The position numbers and the translations under genes were made by a program. A DNA stretch of 49,888 nt, from NCBI RefSeq assembly GCF_021295095.1, contig NZ_JAJLQX010000022.1, positions 1-49,888 on the forward strand. The letters are read 5' to 3'. This DNA comes from Phocaeicola oris (GTDB lineage: Bacteria > Bacteroidota > Bacteroidia > Bacteroidales > Bacteroidaceae). The notes below the pieces were generated by a model that saw nothing but the letters and a program-made list of their open reading frames with translations, did no database searches and had not been told where the DNA came from. The first letter of the stretch is position 1. Each line of letters begins with the position of its first letter. Positions 1 to 8,021 of this stretch are shown here, in pieces.

Positions 1-52
1 CCATTCTTTTTAACATTTGAACTGTTACAGAATATACAGTTTTTTTATTCAT
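1..52 (-). CDS. 5' end of an unidentified gene running off the left edge
   Basis: Reading the minus strand from the ATG at 52 gives an open frame to the window edge, MNKKTVYSVTVQMLKRM. Seventeen residues are too few to identify a family. The start is believable because a Bacteroides -7 box lies 17-24 nt upstream, and no other ATG lies between that box and this one. The function is unknown. Confidence 0.4.
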   Translation of the reverse strand, partial: MNKKTVYSVTVQMLKRM

Positions 53-68
53 AAGCTTTCAAATGCTG

Positions 69-76
69 CAAAGGTA
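69..76 (-). promoter_or_regulatory. -7 promoter box for the left-edge gene
   Basis: The minus strand reads TACCTTTG followed by CA, matching the Bacteroidetes -7 consensus TAnnTTTG. It lies about 17 nt from the ATG at 52. No clear TTTG is seen 19-21 nt upstream. A second TACCTTTG on the same strand at 128-135 could be an alternative promoter. Confidence 0.5.
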
Positions 77-85
77 ATGAATAAA

Positions 86-119
86 GGACATTTGAGAGGT
101 TTCAGCCTACCAAATGTCC
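86..119. repeat. Inverted repeat upstream of the left-edge promoter
   Basis: GGACATTTG (86-94) is repeated as its exact reverse complement CAAATGTCC (111-119) with a 16-nt centre. It lies just upstream of the -7 box at 69-76, where a -33 element would fall, so it may be a protein-binding operator. That role is inference from position only. Confidence 0.4.
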
Positions 120-289
120 ATTACGCCCAAAGGTACGATTATTTTTTAAATAAAAAAACAATTCATTATCTTTTTTAATCTTAAAAAGAATCTCCTAAGT
201 TCTACTTTAAAACGCCATCACGAGAATTGCGCTTCTATCTTAAATGCTTACTTTCTCTTTTGTTTTTCCATACTTATATTCATTTCAAC

Positions 290-423
290 ATGAGTTTGAT
301 AAAACAACAAAGAGGTCACGCAGAAAACTACGAAGGTAGAATATGGTCTTATAGTATGTTGGTGAGGTATTTTTCCCTTTTTGTCTGGTTCATTAAAATG
401 GTCATAAAGAGATGGAAAAAAGT
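290..423 (+). repeat. Conserved flank of repeat element A (copy in inverse orientation at 12381-12500)
   Basis: This AT-rich segment matches the reverse complement of the region just right of array B. By hand alignment the last ~108 nt before each array differ at about 10 positions with only one small gap. It ends directly at the first unit of the 22-bp array. Short ORFs across it (227-439 plus, 248-448 minus) are not conserved: the aligned copy in element B has an in-frame stop within six codons. The conserved thing is therefore DNA or RNA, not protein. Confidence 0.75.
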
Positions 424-543
424 CATGCGGATCAATTGAGCAACTCATACGGATGAACCGAACAACTCATGCGGATAAACCGAACAACTCATGCGGATCA
501 ATTGAGCAACTCATACGTATCAGTTTTCATCTTCATACGCATC
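424..543. repeat. 22-bp tandem array A (five units plus a partial sixth)
   Basis: Units begin at 424, 446, 468, 490, 512 and 534, exactly 22 bp apart. Each starts with CATGCGGAT, CATACGGAT, CATACGTAT or CATACGCAT and continues with a variable 12-13 bp, such as CAATTGAGCAACT or GAACCGAACAACT. Units 1 and 4 are identical. The array lies in the 724-bp gap between the left-edge gene and the carboxylesterase, and more than 160 bp upstream of the esterase promoter. The rest of the gap (544-705) is AT-rich with nothing further recognisable. Confidence 0.85.
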
Positions 544-705
544 GGAATAATAGTTTATATAATTGACATTAGCAGTGTATCCTTTTAAGAAGAAACAATG
601 ATACACAACTCGTATTATTTTAAATTCGGCGAACACACATTATTTATATAATAAAATATAAGACAAATAACAAATCAAATCTACGCGAAATAAATTGACT
701 GTGAA

Positions 706-736
706 TTTGTTTTATTACCTTCTTTAATTACCTTTG
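706..736 (+). promoter_or_regulatory. Promoter of the carboxylesterase gene
   Basis: TTTG at 706-709 and TACCTTTG at 729-736 are separated by 19 nt, which is the Bacteroidetes primary sigma factor arrangement (-33 TTTG, -7 TAnnTTTG). The predicted transcript would have a leader of roughly 35 nt before the ATG at 777. Confidence 0.75.
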
Positions 737-776
737 GACAAAAATAAACAGAGTACTTATTTTAATTATATAGGAA

Positions 777-2309
777 ATGAAAAAGATATTGCTCCTCACT
801 GTTCTCGGCATAATATGTTTAGGCAGTGTAAAAGGCCAATTACTCAAAACAACTGTCGCGCAAGGCGAAATAGAAGGTATTGAAGAGAATGGATTTGCCC
901 TTTATAAAGGTATCCCTTACGCAGAAGCTCCTATCGGAGACTTTCGTTGGAAAGCTCCGGTAAGCAAGCGTCCATGGAAAGGTGTGTATAAAGCCGACCA
1001 ATGGGGAAAACGCCCTCCACAGCCGTCTAATCCAACTCAAGGTGGCACGGATGACATGAGTGAGGATTGCCTGTATCTGTGCGTACAAACGCCTGCCAAG
1101 ACAAAAAACGACAAGCTACCGGTATTTGTCATGATTCACGGCGGGGCTTTCCTAACAGGCTCTTATATCGGCACTCAAGACAGCTTTGTCCGCAATGGCA
1201 TCGTATATGTCAGCGTGGAATATCGCCTTGGCGCATTGGGATTTATGGCTCACCCCGAACTTGCGAAAGAATCTCCCCAAGGTATAACCGGCAACTACGG
1301 ATTACTCGATCAGATTATGGCTTTGCAGTGGATTCATGATAATATAGCAGCTTTCGGCGGTGACCCTGAAAAGGTAACCATTGCAGGTGAATCGGCAGGA
1401 GGCATCTCCGTCAGCATCTTATGTGCTTCTCCTTTGACAAAGGGATTGTTCCGTGCTGCCATTTGTGAAAGTGGAAGCTCGTTTTGGCCGGTAGCCGACC
1501 AACGAGGAGACAACACAGCCATGTCGACCATGCAGGCCGCAGAGCAGATGGGAGTCAACTTTCAAAATAGCTTAAAAGCAAAGAATCTGAAAGCATTGCG
1601 TAAATTACCTTTTGATAAACTCACCACAGCCACCCAAATGGAACTGTTCTGGCCGGTAGTAGATGGGTATGTCATTACCGATGATCAATATAAACTGTAT
1701 GAACAAGGAAAATATAATGATGTGGATGTACTGATGGGAACCAATTCGGATGAAGGATCTATGTTCTGTCGTCCGGTATCAGTCGTCGACTACGAAAAGC
1801 GTATCAGAAAAAGCTACGGGGAATGGGCTGATAAATTACTGAAACTTTATCCTGCCACAAACGAACAGGAAACGTATTTCGCGCAATCAGATATCTTCCG
1901 AGACGGCAGCTTTGCGTGGGGAACATACGCTTGGGCTAACTTACAGACTGCTAACGGCAAGAGCAGAGTTTACATGTACTACTTTGACCAAAACTCCGAG
2001 AACACCATGCTGTCAAGCAGCCGTGGAGGAGCCAGTCATGTAGCTGAAATGCCTTTCGCTTACGGATACACGTTCGGTAACGGCAAAATGACAGATACCG
2101 AGAAACATATACAACAGATTATGACAAAGTACTGGATAAACTTTACCAAGACCGGAGACCCAAATGGTGACAATCTCCCTTATTGGACTTCGTATCAAAA
2201 AGATAAACCTACTGTCATGATTATAAAAGAGGGATTCCATTTAGGACCGGTGCAGAACCAACCGCAAATGGACTTTTTTGAAGCGTTTTTTAAGAGTAAA
2301 AGAAAATAA
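777..2309 (+). CDS. Exported type-B carboxylesterase
   Basis: This is an alpha/beta-hydrolase of the type-B carboxylesterase/lipase family (510 aa, normal length), which hydrolyses ester bonds. The true substrate is not evident. The N-terminus MKKILLLTVLGIICLGSVKG is a signal peptide, so the enzyme acts in the periplasm or outside. Visible family marks are the oxyanion-hole HGGAF around residue 120, the nucleophile elbow GESAGG with Ser about 206, the acid region GTNSDEG around 325, and the catalytic His in GASHVAEMPF around 423. FxGIPYA and EDCLYL near the N-terminus are also typical. It stands alone, transcribed from its own promoter and convergent with the YigZ gene. In Bacteroides such esterases often deacetylate or deacylate plant or xenobiotic esters, but no polysaccharide-utilisation genes are nearby to support that. 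Confidence 0.9.
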   Translation: MKKILLLTVLGIICLGSVKGQLLKTTVAQGEIEGIEENGFALYKGIPYAEAPIGDFRWKAPVSKRPWKGVYKADQWGKRPPQPSNPTQGGTDDMSEDCLYLCVQTPAKTKNDKLPVFVMIHGGAFLTGSYIGTQDSFVRNGIVYVSVEYRLGALGFMAHPELAKESPQGITGNYGLLDQIMALQWIHDNIAAFGGDPEKVTIAGESAGGISVSILCASPLTKGLFRAAICESGSSFWPVADQRGDNTAMSTMQAAEQMGVNFQNSLKAKNLKALRKLPFDKLTTATQMELFWPVVDGYVITDDQYKLYEQGKYNDVDVLMGTNSDEGSMFCRPVSVVDYEKRIRKSYGEWADKLLKLYPATNEQETYFAQSDIFRDGSFAWGTYAWANLQTANGKSRVYMYYFDQNSENTMLSSSRGGASHVAEMPFAYGYTFGNGKMTDTEKHIQQIMTKYWINFTKTGDPNGDNLPYWTSYQKDKPTVMIIKEGFHLGPVQNQPQMDFFEAFFKSKRK

Positions 2310-2437
2310 GATCTACAAGCGAACGTTAAATGCATCACTTTTAAATCGGCATCTTTGCAAATACTTCTGAAGAATACGGAAACTTATATATATAGCTTCG
2401 GGTGTTTATACGGAACACTTCAACAAGAGATGTGTTG

Positions 2438-3046
2438 TCAATCGTCGGACAGAAAACGCAGAGTCTCCACTTTCTCAAGACAGGAACGAAGATTTTGCAT
2501 GAGTGAACGACGTATACGAAGTGTCATCACACAATCCATTTCAAAGCTCTGACTCTTTATCTTCGGATTTTCTTCTTTCACAATGCGCATCACATCGTTA
2601 AGGAACGGATATTCGAAGGTAAAGACGACATCCTCATCCGTCGTCTTCTCTATGATGTCAGCATGAGCGATGGCATCGGCAGCAGCAGCTTTATAAGCCC
2701 GAGTAAGTCCGCCGGTACCTAAATTGATACCTCCATAGTAACGCACCACTATAATCAGTATGTCAGTCAACTCATTCGAGTTGATCTGTCCCAAGATAGG
2801 CTTGCCAGCCGTCCCAGAAGGTTCTCCATTATCCGCTCCACGAAACTCTTTCCGATCGGGACCAATCATAAAGGCATAGCAGACATGACGGGCATCATAA
2901 TACACTTTCTGATACTTCTTTAGCCACTCACGAACTTCATCTTGCGAGTGTACAGGCATGGCAAAGCTCAGAAACTTACTCCGCTTTTCGGAATAGAATC
3001 CTTCCGACACCCCTTTCACAGTTCTATACTCGTCGTCAGCCATCAT
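2438..3046 (-). CDS. YigZ/IMPACT family protein (UPF0029)
   Basis: About 202 aa. The N-terminal half carries the family signature: KSKFLSF, DARHVCYAFMIG, and DNGEPSGTAGKPIL followed by VVRYYGGINLGTGGL. The C-terminal part resembles the DUF1949 EF-G-like fold. The family is related to the eukaryotic translational regulator IMPACT, but its bacterial role is not settled. An in-frame ATG at 3067 exists, but the ATG at 3046 overlaps the stop codon of the upstream exonuclease as ATGA. That is the usual signature of translational coupling, so I prefer it. It is the second gene of a two-gene operon. Confidence 0.88.
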   Translation of the reverse strand: MMADDEYRTVKGVSEGFYSEKRSKFLSFAMPVHSQDEVREWLKKYQKVYYDARHVCYAFMIGPDRKEFRGADNGEPSGTAGKPILGQINSNELTDILIIVVRYYGGINLGTGGLTRAYKAAAADAIAHADIIEKTTDEDVVFTFEYPFLNDVMRIVKEENPKIKSQSFEMDCVMTLRIRRSLMQNLRSCLEKVETLRFLSDD

Positions 3047-3531
3047 AGTAATTTTTTCGCTATCCATGAACAGGCATCAGCATCACTCAACGCATGGTGA
3101 TGGGTAAGCAAATCATAACCGAAGTAAGCAGCCACGGTCTGTAACTGATGATTTTCCAGTCCTTTCAACTTTAATGACGCCAGATAAGTACAATAAAATA
3201 TATAATCAGGATAATCCATACAATAAGTTTTGAACACCGCTTTCAGGCAACATTCGTCAAACCTTTTGTTATGAGCCACCAACGGTAAACCTTCTATCTT
3301 TGGAGCCACCTGTTCCCATACTTTAGGGAAAATGGGAGCATTCCATGTATCACGCTCTGTAATGCCATGCACCTGAATATTCCGGTAAAGATAGTAATTA
3401 GGCTCCGGATGAATGAGACTATAGAACTCATCCACCCTCTCTCCATTTCTGTAAATCACCACTCCCACACTGCACACGCTGGAAAGTTGATTATTGGCAG
3501 TCTCAAAGTCGATGGCAGCAAAATTATCCAT
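3043..3531 (-). CDS. 3'-5' exonuclease, DnaQ/epsilon-like (DEDDh)
   Basis: A 162-aa single-domain exonuclease. Exo I appears as AAIDFETA (catalytic Asp and Glu near residues 8-10). The last motif, HHALSDADACSWIA, contains the DEDDh His and Asp. It resembles the proofreading epsilon subunit of DNA polymerase III but is short and lacks a polymerase-binding tail, so it is more likely a free-standing DNA/RNA exonuclease. Its stop codon overlaps the start of the YigZ gene. Start ATG 3531 gives the expected MDNFAAIDFE beginning. Confidence 0.85.
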   Translation of the reverse strand: MDNFAAIDFETANNQLSSVCSVGVVIYRNGERVDEFYSLIHPEPNYYLYRNIQVHGITERDTWNAPIFPKVWEQVAPKIEGLPLVAHNKRFDECCLKAVFKTYCMDYPDYIFYCTYLASLKLKGLENHQLQTVAAYFGYDLLTHHHALSDADACSWIAKKLL

Positions 3532-3663
3532 ATACTATTTATTCTTTAAGAAGACAGAAACTACCCCTGAATACAGACAAATATTTCCTCTGTCCTCTTT
3601 TATTAGCGGCATAAAATTAGTCCTTTTATGCTTCTTAAGCAAATCTATTATAAGAAAAGAGCA

Positions 3664-4584
3664 TCAGCCGATGCCATGTCGACGACGATAGGACAACTTG
3701 ATTTTATTCATTAAAGATTTCTCAAAGACAATCATGGTAACGGATCCAAGAATCAATATAATACCTACAACTATGCGGAAAGTGAGTTGTTCATGAAATA
3801 TCAACACCCCAAAGAAGATGGCTGTCATAGGCTCTAAAGCACCTAAAATCGCTGTGTCGGTGGAACCTATATAATGAATAGCCTTGGTAAGCGTAACCAA
3901 AGAGATAATGGTAGGTATCAGTGCAATACCTAACGTACACAACCCATAAAACGGTGTTGTCGGCACATGAAATGAAGTAGAGAAAATAATTCGGAAAGCA
4001 AAAACGGAAAAGCCAACCAGCAAGACATAGAAATTCAGTTTATAAGCAGGCATCAACTTCAGTACAGAACGGTTGATGCCAATCATGTAGATGGCATAAG
4101 TCAGCGAAGAAATCAATACAAGAATGACTCCTATCACGCTCAAAGTCTGACCATTATAAGTCTTTCCCAAGAGTGTTATTCCTAAGAAAGCGATGATTAA
4201 AGCCCCCCAACTGATAATAGAGATTCGTTCTTTGAAGAATACTCCCATAAGCAAAGCTACCATAATAGGATAAGTAAACAGAATAGTCGAGGCAATACCC
4301 GCATCCATATAGGTATAACTACTGAACAAAGCCAATGAGGAGAAAGAAAAAAGCAATCCCATCACACCCAATGGCAAGATTTCATTCTTCTGTAATTGAA
4401 ATGAGATACCCTTTATCCTCATAATAATGCCAATAAAAACCATAGCCAATCCATAACGGAACAACAACACACTATCGGCATTCAGTCCGTCACTGTATAG
4501 TGGCAAAGCAAACAGCGGGTTCAATCCGTAACTGGCTGATGCCAATGCAGCCAAAGCAACCCCTTTTGTCTTATTACTCATCAT
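3664..4584 (-). CDS. DMT/EamA family transporter
   Basis: About 306 aa with ten hydrophobic segments arranged as two EamA repeats, typical of drug/metabolite exporters (for example of amino acids or nucleotide-sugar-like metabolites) in the inner membrane. An open frame extends upstream to a TTG at 4605, but that codon lies inside a consensus -7 promoter box. Translation therefore must start at the tandem ATGs at 4584 or 4581, just after AAAGG. The second repeat ends with LGALEPMTAIFFGVLIFHE, a conserved EamA stretch. The substrate cannot be read from sequence. Confidence 0.85.
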   Translation of the reverse strand: MMSNKTKGVALAALASASYGLNPLFALPLYSDGLNADSVLLFRYGLAMVFIGIIMRIKGISFQLQKNEILPLGVMGLLFSFSSLALFSSYTYMDAGIASTILFTYPIMVALLMGVFFKERISIISWGALIIAFLGITLLGKTYNGQTLSVIGVILVLISSLTYAIYMIGINRSVLKLMPAYKLNFYVLLVGFSVFAFRIIFSTSFHVPTTPFYGLCTLGIALIPTIISLVTLTKAIHYIGSTDTAILGALEPMTAIFFGVLIFHEQLTFRIVVGIILILGSVTMIVFEKSLMNKIKLSYRRRHGIG

Positions 4585-4602
4585 ACCTTTATGAAAACCG
4601 CG

Positions 4603-4634
4603 CAAAAGTACATCATTAAGGACAATAAAACAAA
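4603..4634 (-). promoter_or_regulatory. Promoter of the EamA transporter gene
   Basis: On the minus strand, TTTG (4634-4631) and TACTTTTG (4610-4603) are 20 nt apart, a good Bacteroidetes -33/-7 pair. The transcript start would fall roughly 10-15 nt before the ATG at 4584, implying a very short leader. Confidence 0.7.
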
Positions 4635-4681
4635 TGGTCCTATCTATATTTTATAAAGATTCAATCTCTTTAATAAAAGGT

Positions 4682-5722
4682 TTACTTATTCTTCGGCTTT
4701 GAAGGAATAATCTTTAAGAAAAAGTCAAGAATTTGTTTATTCTGCTCATCATTTGTCATTAAATAATACTGATTTCCACCTTTCTGCGGAGTGAATGTGG
4801 TAATACCGTCGTCGGCAACCGTAATCTTTCCTTCCTCTGAGAGCGTCATGAATTTATTCGGTTCCAATACCTCCAGAACAGCTGTTAAATCCCATGTAGG
4901 ACGGTTGTAAGGCATCTTCATATATGCCTTGTACGCCTCAATCATCGGGTGTTGAGGAGCCCATGTAAAGTCATTCTCTATGCTGGCTCCCGGATATTCG
5001 ATAGCCAGACCGACCTCGAACGGGGAAGTAATAATCCTAACAGGACTCTCCGCAAACAGTTTTTTCGCTGCAGGAATATCCATAATGATGTTATATTCTG
5101 TATGCTCGGCCATCTTAAAAGCTCCAGCCATCAGGGACATATATTTTACCTTTTGCGCAAGCAGTTCCTTACCTGTCAGCTTTGAATATTCATCTGCCTG
5201 AGTGTCGAGAAGTCGGGCCAGATTGGTTGAGAATCCGGTAGAAATGATCACTACGGAACCATCAGGTTGAGCAGAAAGAATCTGACGATATAACTTTTCT
5301 GCGTCAGGCAATGCGTTATAGTCTTTAATGGTGGTAGGGAATAAATTCATCATACAAACGCTCAAAGCATAGTTAGGTCCCTTACTGCAGTCAGCTCCAT
5401 TACGACACACTCCTATCGGAATGTCCGGATAATCGTACCATGTATTCATGATATCAAGAAATTTAGCCGATCCATCCTCACATTTATTCGTCATAATAGC
5501 CAATATCTTAATTTTTCCTGCATCCTGATATTTATATAGCATATCGAGAGCCAATGCATCATCCACATCATTCCCCATATCGGTATCAAAGATAACCAAT
5601 GTAGTAGAATTTTTCTGTTCTGTCATCTGCTCTGTCTTCTCTTGATTCTGTTTCTTGCTACCGCACGCTGTGAAAAGAACAGTCAGCACGCAATATATTA
5701 CAAGGGATATTCTCTGTTTCAT
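4682..5722 (-). CDS. Inosine/uridine-preferring nucleoside hydrolase lipoprotein
   Basis: About 346 aa. After a type II signal peptide ending at the lipobox LFTAC, the mature protein carries the IunH signature DTDMGNDVDDALAL (Ca2+-binding aspartates) and a second conserved region VVIISTGFSTNLARLL. The family splits ribonucleosides into base and ribose, and being a lipoprotein places this one in the cell envelope. An upstream ATG at 5740 lies only about 10 nt from the -7 box, so the ATG at 5722, which gives a canonical MKQRISLVIYC signal, is preferred. The extended, exported form with a lipobox is common in Bacteroidetes. Confidence 0.88.
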   Translation of the reverse strand: MKQRISLVIYCVLTVLFTACGSKKQNQEKTEQMTEQKNSTTLVIFDTDMGNDVDDALALDMLYKYQDAGKIKILAIMTNKCEDGSAKFLDIMNTWYDYPDIPIGVCRNGADCSKGPNYALSVCMMNLFPTTIKDYNALPDAEKLYRQILSAQPDGSVVIISTGFSTNLARLLDTQADEYSKLTGKELLAQKVKYMSLMAGAFKMAEHTEYNIIMDIPAAKKLFAESPVRIITSPFEVGLAIEYPGASIENDFTWAPQHPMIEAYKAYMKMPYNRPTWDLTAVLEVLEPNKFMTLSEEGKITVADDGITTFTPQKGGNQYYLMTNDEQNKQILDFFLKIIPSKPKNK

Positions 5723-5750
5723 TATATACTTTTTATTCATTTACAACAGA

Positions 5751-5758
5751 CAAATATA
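5751..5758 (-). promoter_or_regulatory. -7 promoter box of the nucleoside hydrolase gene
   Basis: The minus strand reads TATATTTG, matching TAnnTTTG. It overlaps the T-rich tail of the terminator hairpin at 5762-5795, so the end of the upstream serine cluster and the start of this gene share the same bases. Confidence 0.55.
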
Positions 5759-5761
5759 ATA

Positions 5762-5795
5762 AATCCTCGAATTCTTCACAAAGAATCCGAGGATT
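5762..5795 (-). terminator. Terminator of the serC-serA-DUF1015 cluster
   Basis: AATCCTCGAATTCTT (5762-5776) pairs with AAGAATCCGAGGATT (5781-5795), with one mismatch over 15 positions. On the minus strand it is followed by TTTATTATATTTG. It lies 35 nt beyond the stop of the DUF1015 gene. Confidence 0.75.
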
Positions 5796-5829
5796 ACTAT
5801 ACATTATTTTATAAAAGACAAAAACTATC

Positions 5830-7077
5830 TTAACTCAGCTTATGAATGACTAAACCGGAACGTAACTTCGGTTCAAACCACGTAGTTTTAGGTGGCATGA
5901 TATTACCGGTATCGGCAATATCCATGATTTGTTTCATAGAAACCGGATACAATGCCAACGCTACTTTCATCTCACCACTATCCACTCTGCGCTTCAACTC
6001 ACCCAAGCCACGAATACCACCAACGAAATCAATACGATTATCTGAACGTAAATCTTTAATACCCAAAATCTCATCAAGAATATACTTAGAAGAAATAGTC
6101 ACGTCGAGTACTCCAATAGGGTCGTTATCATCATAGGTTCCTCTCTTTGCAGTCAAACTATACCACTTCCCTTCCAAATAGAGTGAGAAATTGTGTAACT
6201 TAGTAGGCTTATAAATCTCCGTACCTTTCAGTTCCACATCAAAATGCTCACGTACCTTATCCAAGAACTGTTCGGGTGTATTATCATTCAAGTCCTTTAC
6301 CACACGGTTATAATCAATGACAGTCAACTGATTCGCAGGGAAACAGACAGCCATGAAGAAGTTATATTCCTCATCACCCCGATGATTCGGGTTCTGCTTC
6401 GCCTTCTCGGCACCAACCAATGCAGCAGCAGCTGAACGGTGGTGACCATCAGCAATATACATGGAAGGAATTTTAGCAAACTCCTCAGTGATAGTTACTA
6501 TATCTTTATCATTGTCGATAATCCATAATCGGTGACGGAATCCGTCATCCTCGGCTGTGAAATCATAAACAGGCTTATTAACCGTATATTTAGCTACTAC
6601 TGCATCAAGTACAGCATCATCGGGATAAGCAAAGAACACCGGTTCAATATTCGCATTATTCACACGCACATGTTTCATTCTATCCTCTTCTTTATCGCGA
6701 CGTGTGAGCTCATGTTTCTTAATAACACCATTCAAATAGTCAGGAACATAAGCGCCTACCACCAGTCCATACTGAGTTTTCCCATTCATGGTTTGGGCAT
6801 AAATGTAGTAATATTCCTTATCATCCTGAACCAGCCACCCTTTCTCTTGAAACTTCTTAAAGTTCTCTGCAGCCTTCACATAAACACGCGGATCATCCTC
6901 TGCCGTCCCCTCCGGAAAGTCTATCTCAGGTTTGATGATATGATAAAGTGATTTCTCATTCCCTTCGCATTCTTTTCTTGCCTCAGCCGAGTCAAGCACA
7001 TCATACGGACGGGAAACTACCTGTTCAACCAAATCTACCGGTGGGCGAACGCCTTTAAATGGTTTTACTGTTGCCAT
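5830..7077 (-). CDS. DUF1015 family protein
   Basis: A 415-aa cytosolic protein of the DUF1015 family (full length). It begins MATVKPFKGVRPP, and includes the typical RPYDVL near residue 24, the YIADGHHRSAAAAL motif in the middle and GGIRGLGEL near the C-terminus. The DGHHR motif resembles the catalytic ADGHHR of SerK-type kinases, and the family includes ADP-dependent serine kinase SerK. Its position directly downstream of serA (11-nt gap) fits a role in serine metabolism, for example a free-serine kinase. That is inference. It is the third gene of the serC-serA-DUF1015 operon. Confidence 0.85.
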   Translation of the reverse strand: MATVKPFKGVRPPVDLVEQVVSRPYDVLDSAEARKECEGNEKSLYHIIKPEIDFPEGTAEDDPRVYVKAAENFKKFQEKGWLVQDDKEYYYIYAQTMNGKTQYGLVVGAYVPDYLNGVIKKHELTRRDKEEDRMKHVRVNNANIEPVFFAYPDDAVLDAVVAKYTVNKPVYDFTAEDDGFRHRLWIIDNDKDIVTITEEFAKIPSMYIADGHHRSAAAALVGAEKAKQNPNHRGDEEYNFFMAVCFPANQLTVIDYNRVVKDLNDNTPEQFLDKVREHFDVELKGTEIYKPTKLHNFSLYLEGKWYSLTAKRGTYDDNDPIGVLDVTISSKYILDEILGIKDLRSDNRIDFVGGIRGLGELKRRVDSGEMKVALALYPVSMKQIMDIADTGNIMPPKTTWFEPKLRSGLVIHKLS

Positions 7078-7088
7078 ATCAATAGGTT

Positions 7089-8009
7089 TTACTTATTGAC
7101 TTTGAACTTATCGATACCATCTTTCAGGAATCCTACTATTTGGTGAGCTGCGGCAAGTCCGGCATTGATGTTAGCTTCTGCGGTCTGTGCTCCCATCTTC
7201 TTCGGAGTGGAAAAATAACGGTCTGCGAATTTCTCCTTAAACTCTGCATCGGCTACCGGCATGATATCAGTTACATACTTCAAGTCTTCACGCTCTGTCA
7301 TCAATTTAATCAGTTCAGTCTCATTGATAACTTCCTTACGGGCTGTATTAAGCAGAATTCCTCCCTTATGCAATTTGTTCACTAATGCATAGTTGATAGA
7401 TTCCTTTGTATCAGGAGTTGCAGGAATATGAAGAGAAACAATGTCAACAGACTCAAAAAGAGCTTCTGTTGAATCAACAGCATGAACACCGGCAGCTTCA
7501 ATGACTTCCTTCGGACAAAATGCATCGTAAGCATAAACTTCCATTTCGAAACCTTTAGCTATTCGGGCTACGTTACGACCAACATTTCCGAAAGCCAGAA
7601 TACCTAACTTTTTACCTTTGAGTTCTGTCCCCGATTTTCCGTTATAGAAATTACGAACCGCCATCACCATCAAGCCAAAGACAAGTTCTGCTACAGCATT
7701 AGAGTTCTGTCCGGGAGTGTTCATTACACAAACCTTATGAGTAGTAGCGGCAGCCAAATCTACATTATCGTAACCGGCACCTGCACGAACCACAATCTTC
7801 AAATTCTTGGCAGCATTGAACACCTCATTATCTACCACATCGCTACGGATAATCAACGCATCAGTGTCTTTCACAGCATCAAGCAACTGTTCTTTCTGTT
7901 CGTATTTCTCCAATAAAGCCAATTCATAACCGGCTTCTTCTATTACTTTTTTAATACCGTCAACAGCTACTTTAGCAAACGGCTTTTGAGTTGCAATTAA
8001 TACTTTCAT
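7089..8009 (-). CDS. serA: D-3-phosphoglycerate dehydrogenase, lysine (type IIIK-like) form
   Basis: A 306-aa NAD-dependent oxidoreductase that makes 3-phosphohydroxypyruvate, the first step of serine synthesis. It has no C-terminal ACT domain, so serine feedback through ACT is not expected. The nucleotide-binding region reads LGILAFGNVGRN, with Ala where the family usually has the first Gly of GxGxxG. Substrate Arg appears in NTARKEVINE. The usual TPHxGxxT is TPKKMGAQT, so the catalytic His is replaced by Lys. This matches the IIIK class of PGDH described for Entamoeba and shared with Bacteroidetes. It lies 12 nt after serC and 11 nt before the DUF1015 gene. Confidence 0.9.
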   Translation of the reverse strand: MKVLIATQKPFAKVAVDGIKKVIEEAGYELALLEKYEQKEQLLDAVKDTDALIIRSDVVDNEVFNAAKNLKIVVRAGAGYDNVDLAAATTHKVCVMNTPGQNSNAVAELVFGLMVMAVRNFYNGKSGTELKGKKLGILAFGNVGRNVARIAKGFEMEVYAYDAFCPKEVIEAAGVHAVDSTEALFESVDIVSLHIPATPDTKESINYALVNKLHKGGILLNTARKEVINETELIKLMTEREDLKYVTDIMPVADAEFKEKFADRYFSTPKKMGAQTAEANINAGLAAAHQIVGFLKDGIDKFKVNK

Positions 8010-8021
8010 AGTTCCAGCTTA

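Noticed and set aside
227-448. Short open frames on both strands at the left end (70 and 66 codons)
   Set aside because: They overlap each other and the repeat element. The aligned copy at 12381-12500 has an in-frame stop within a few codons, so neither frame is conserved as protein.
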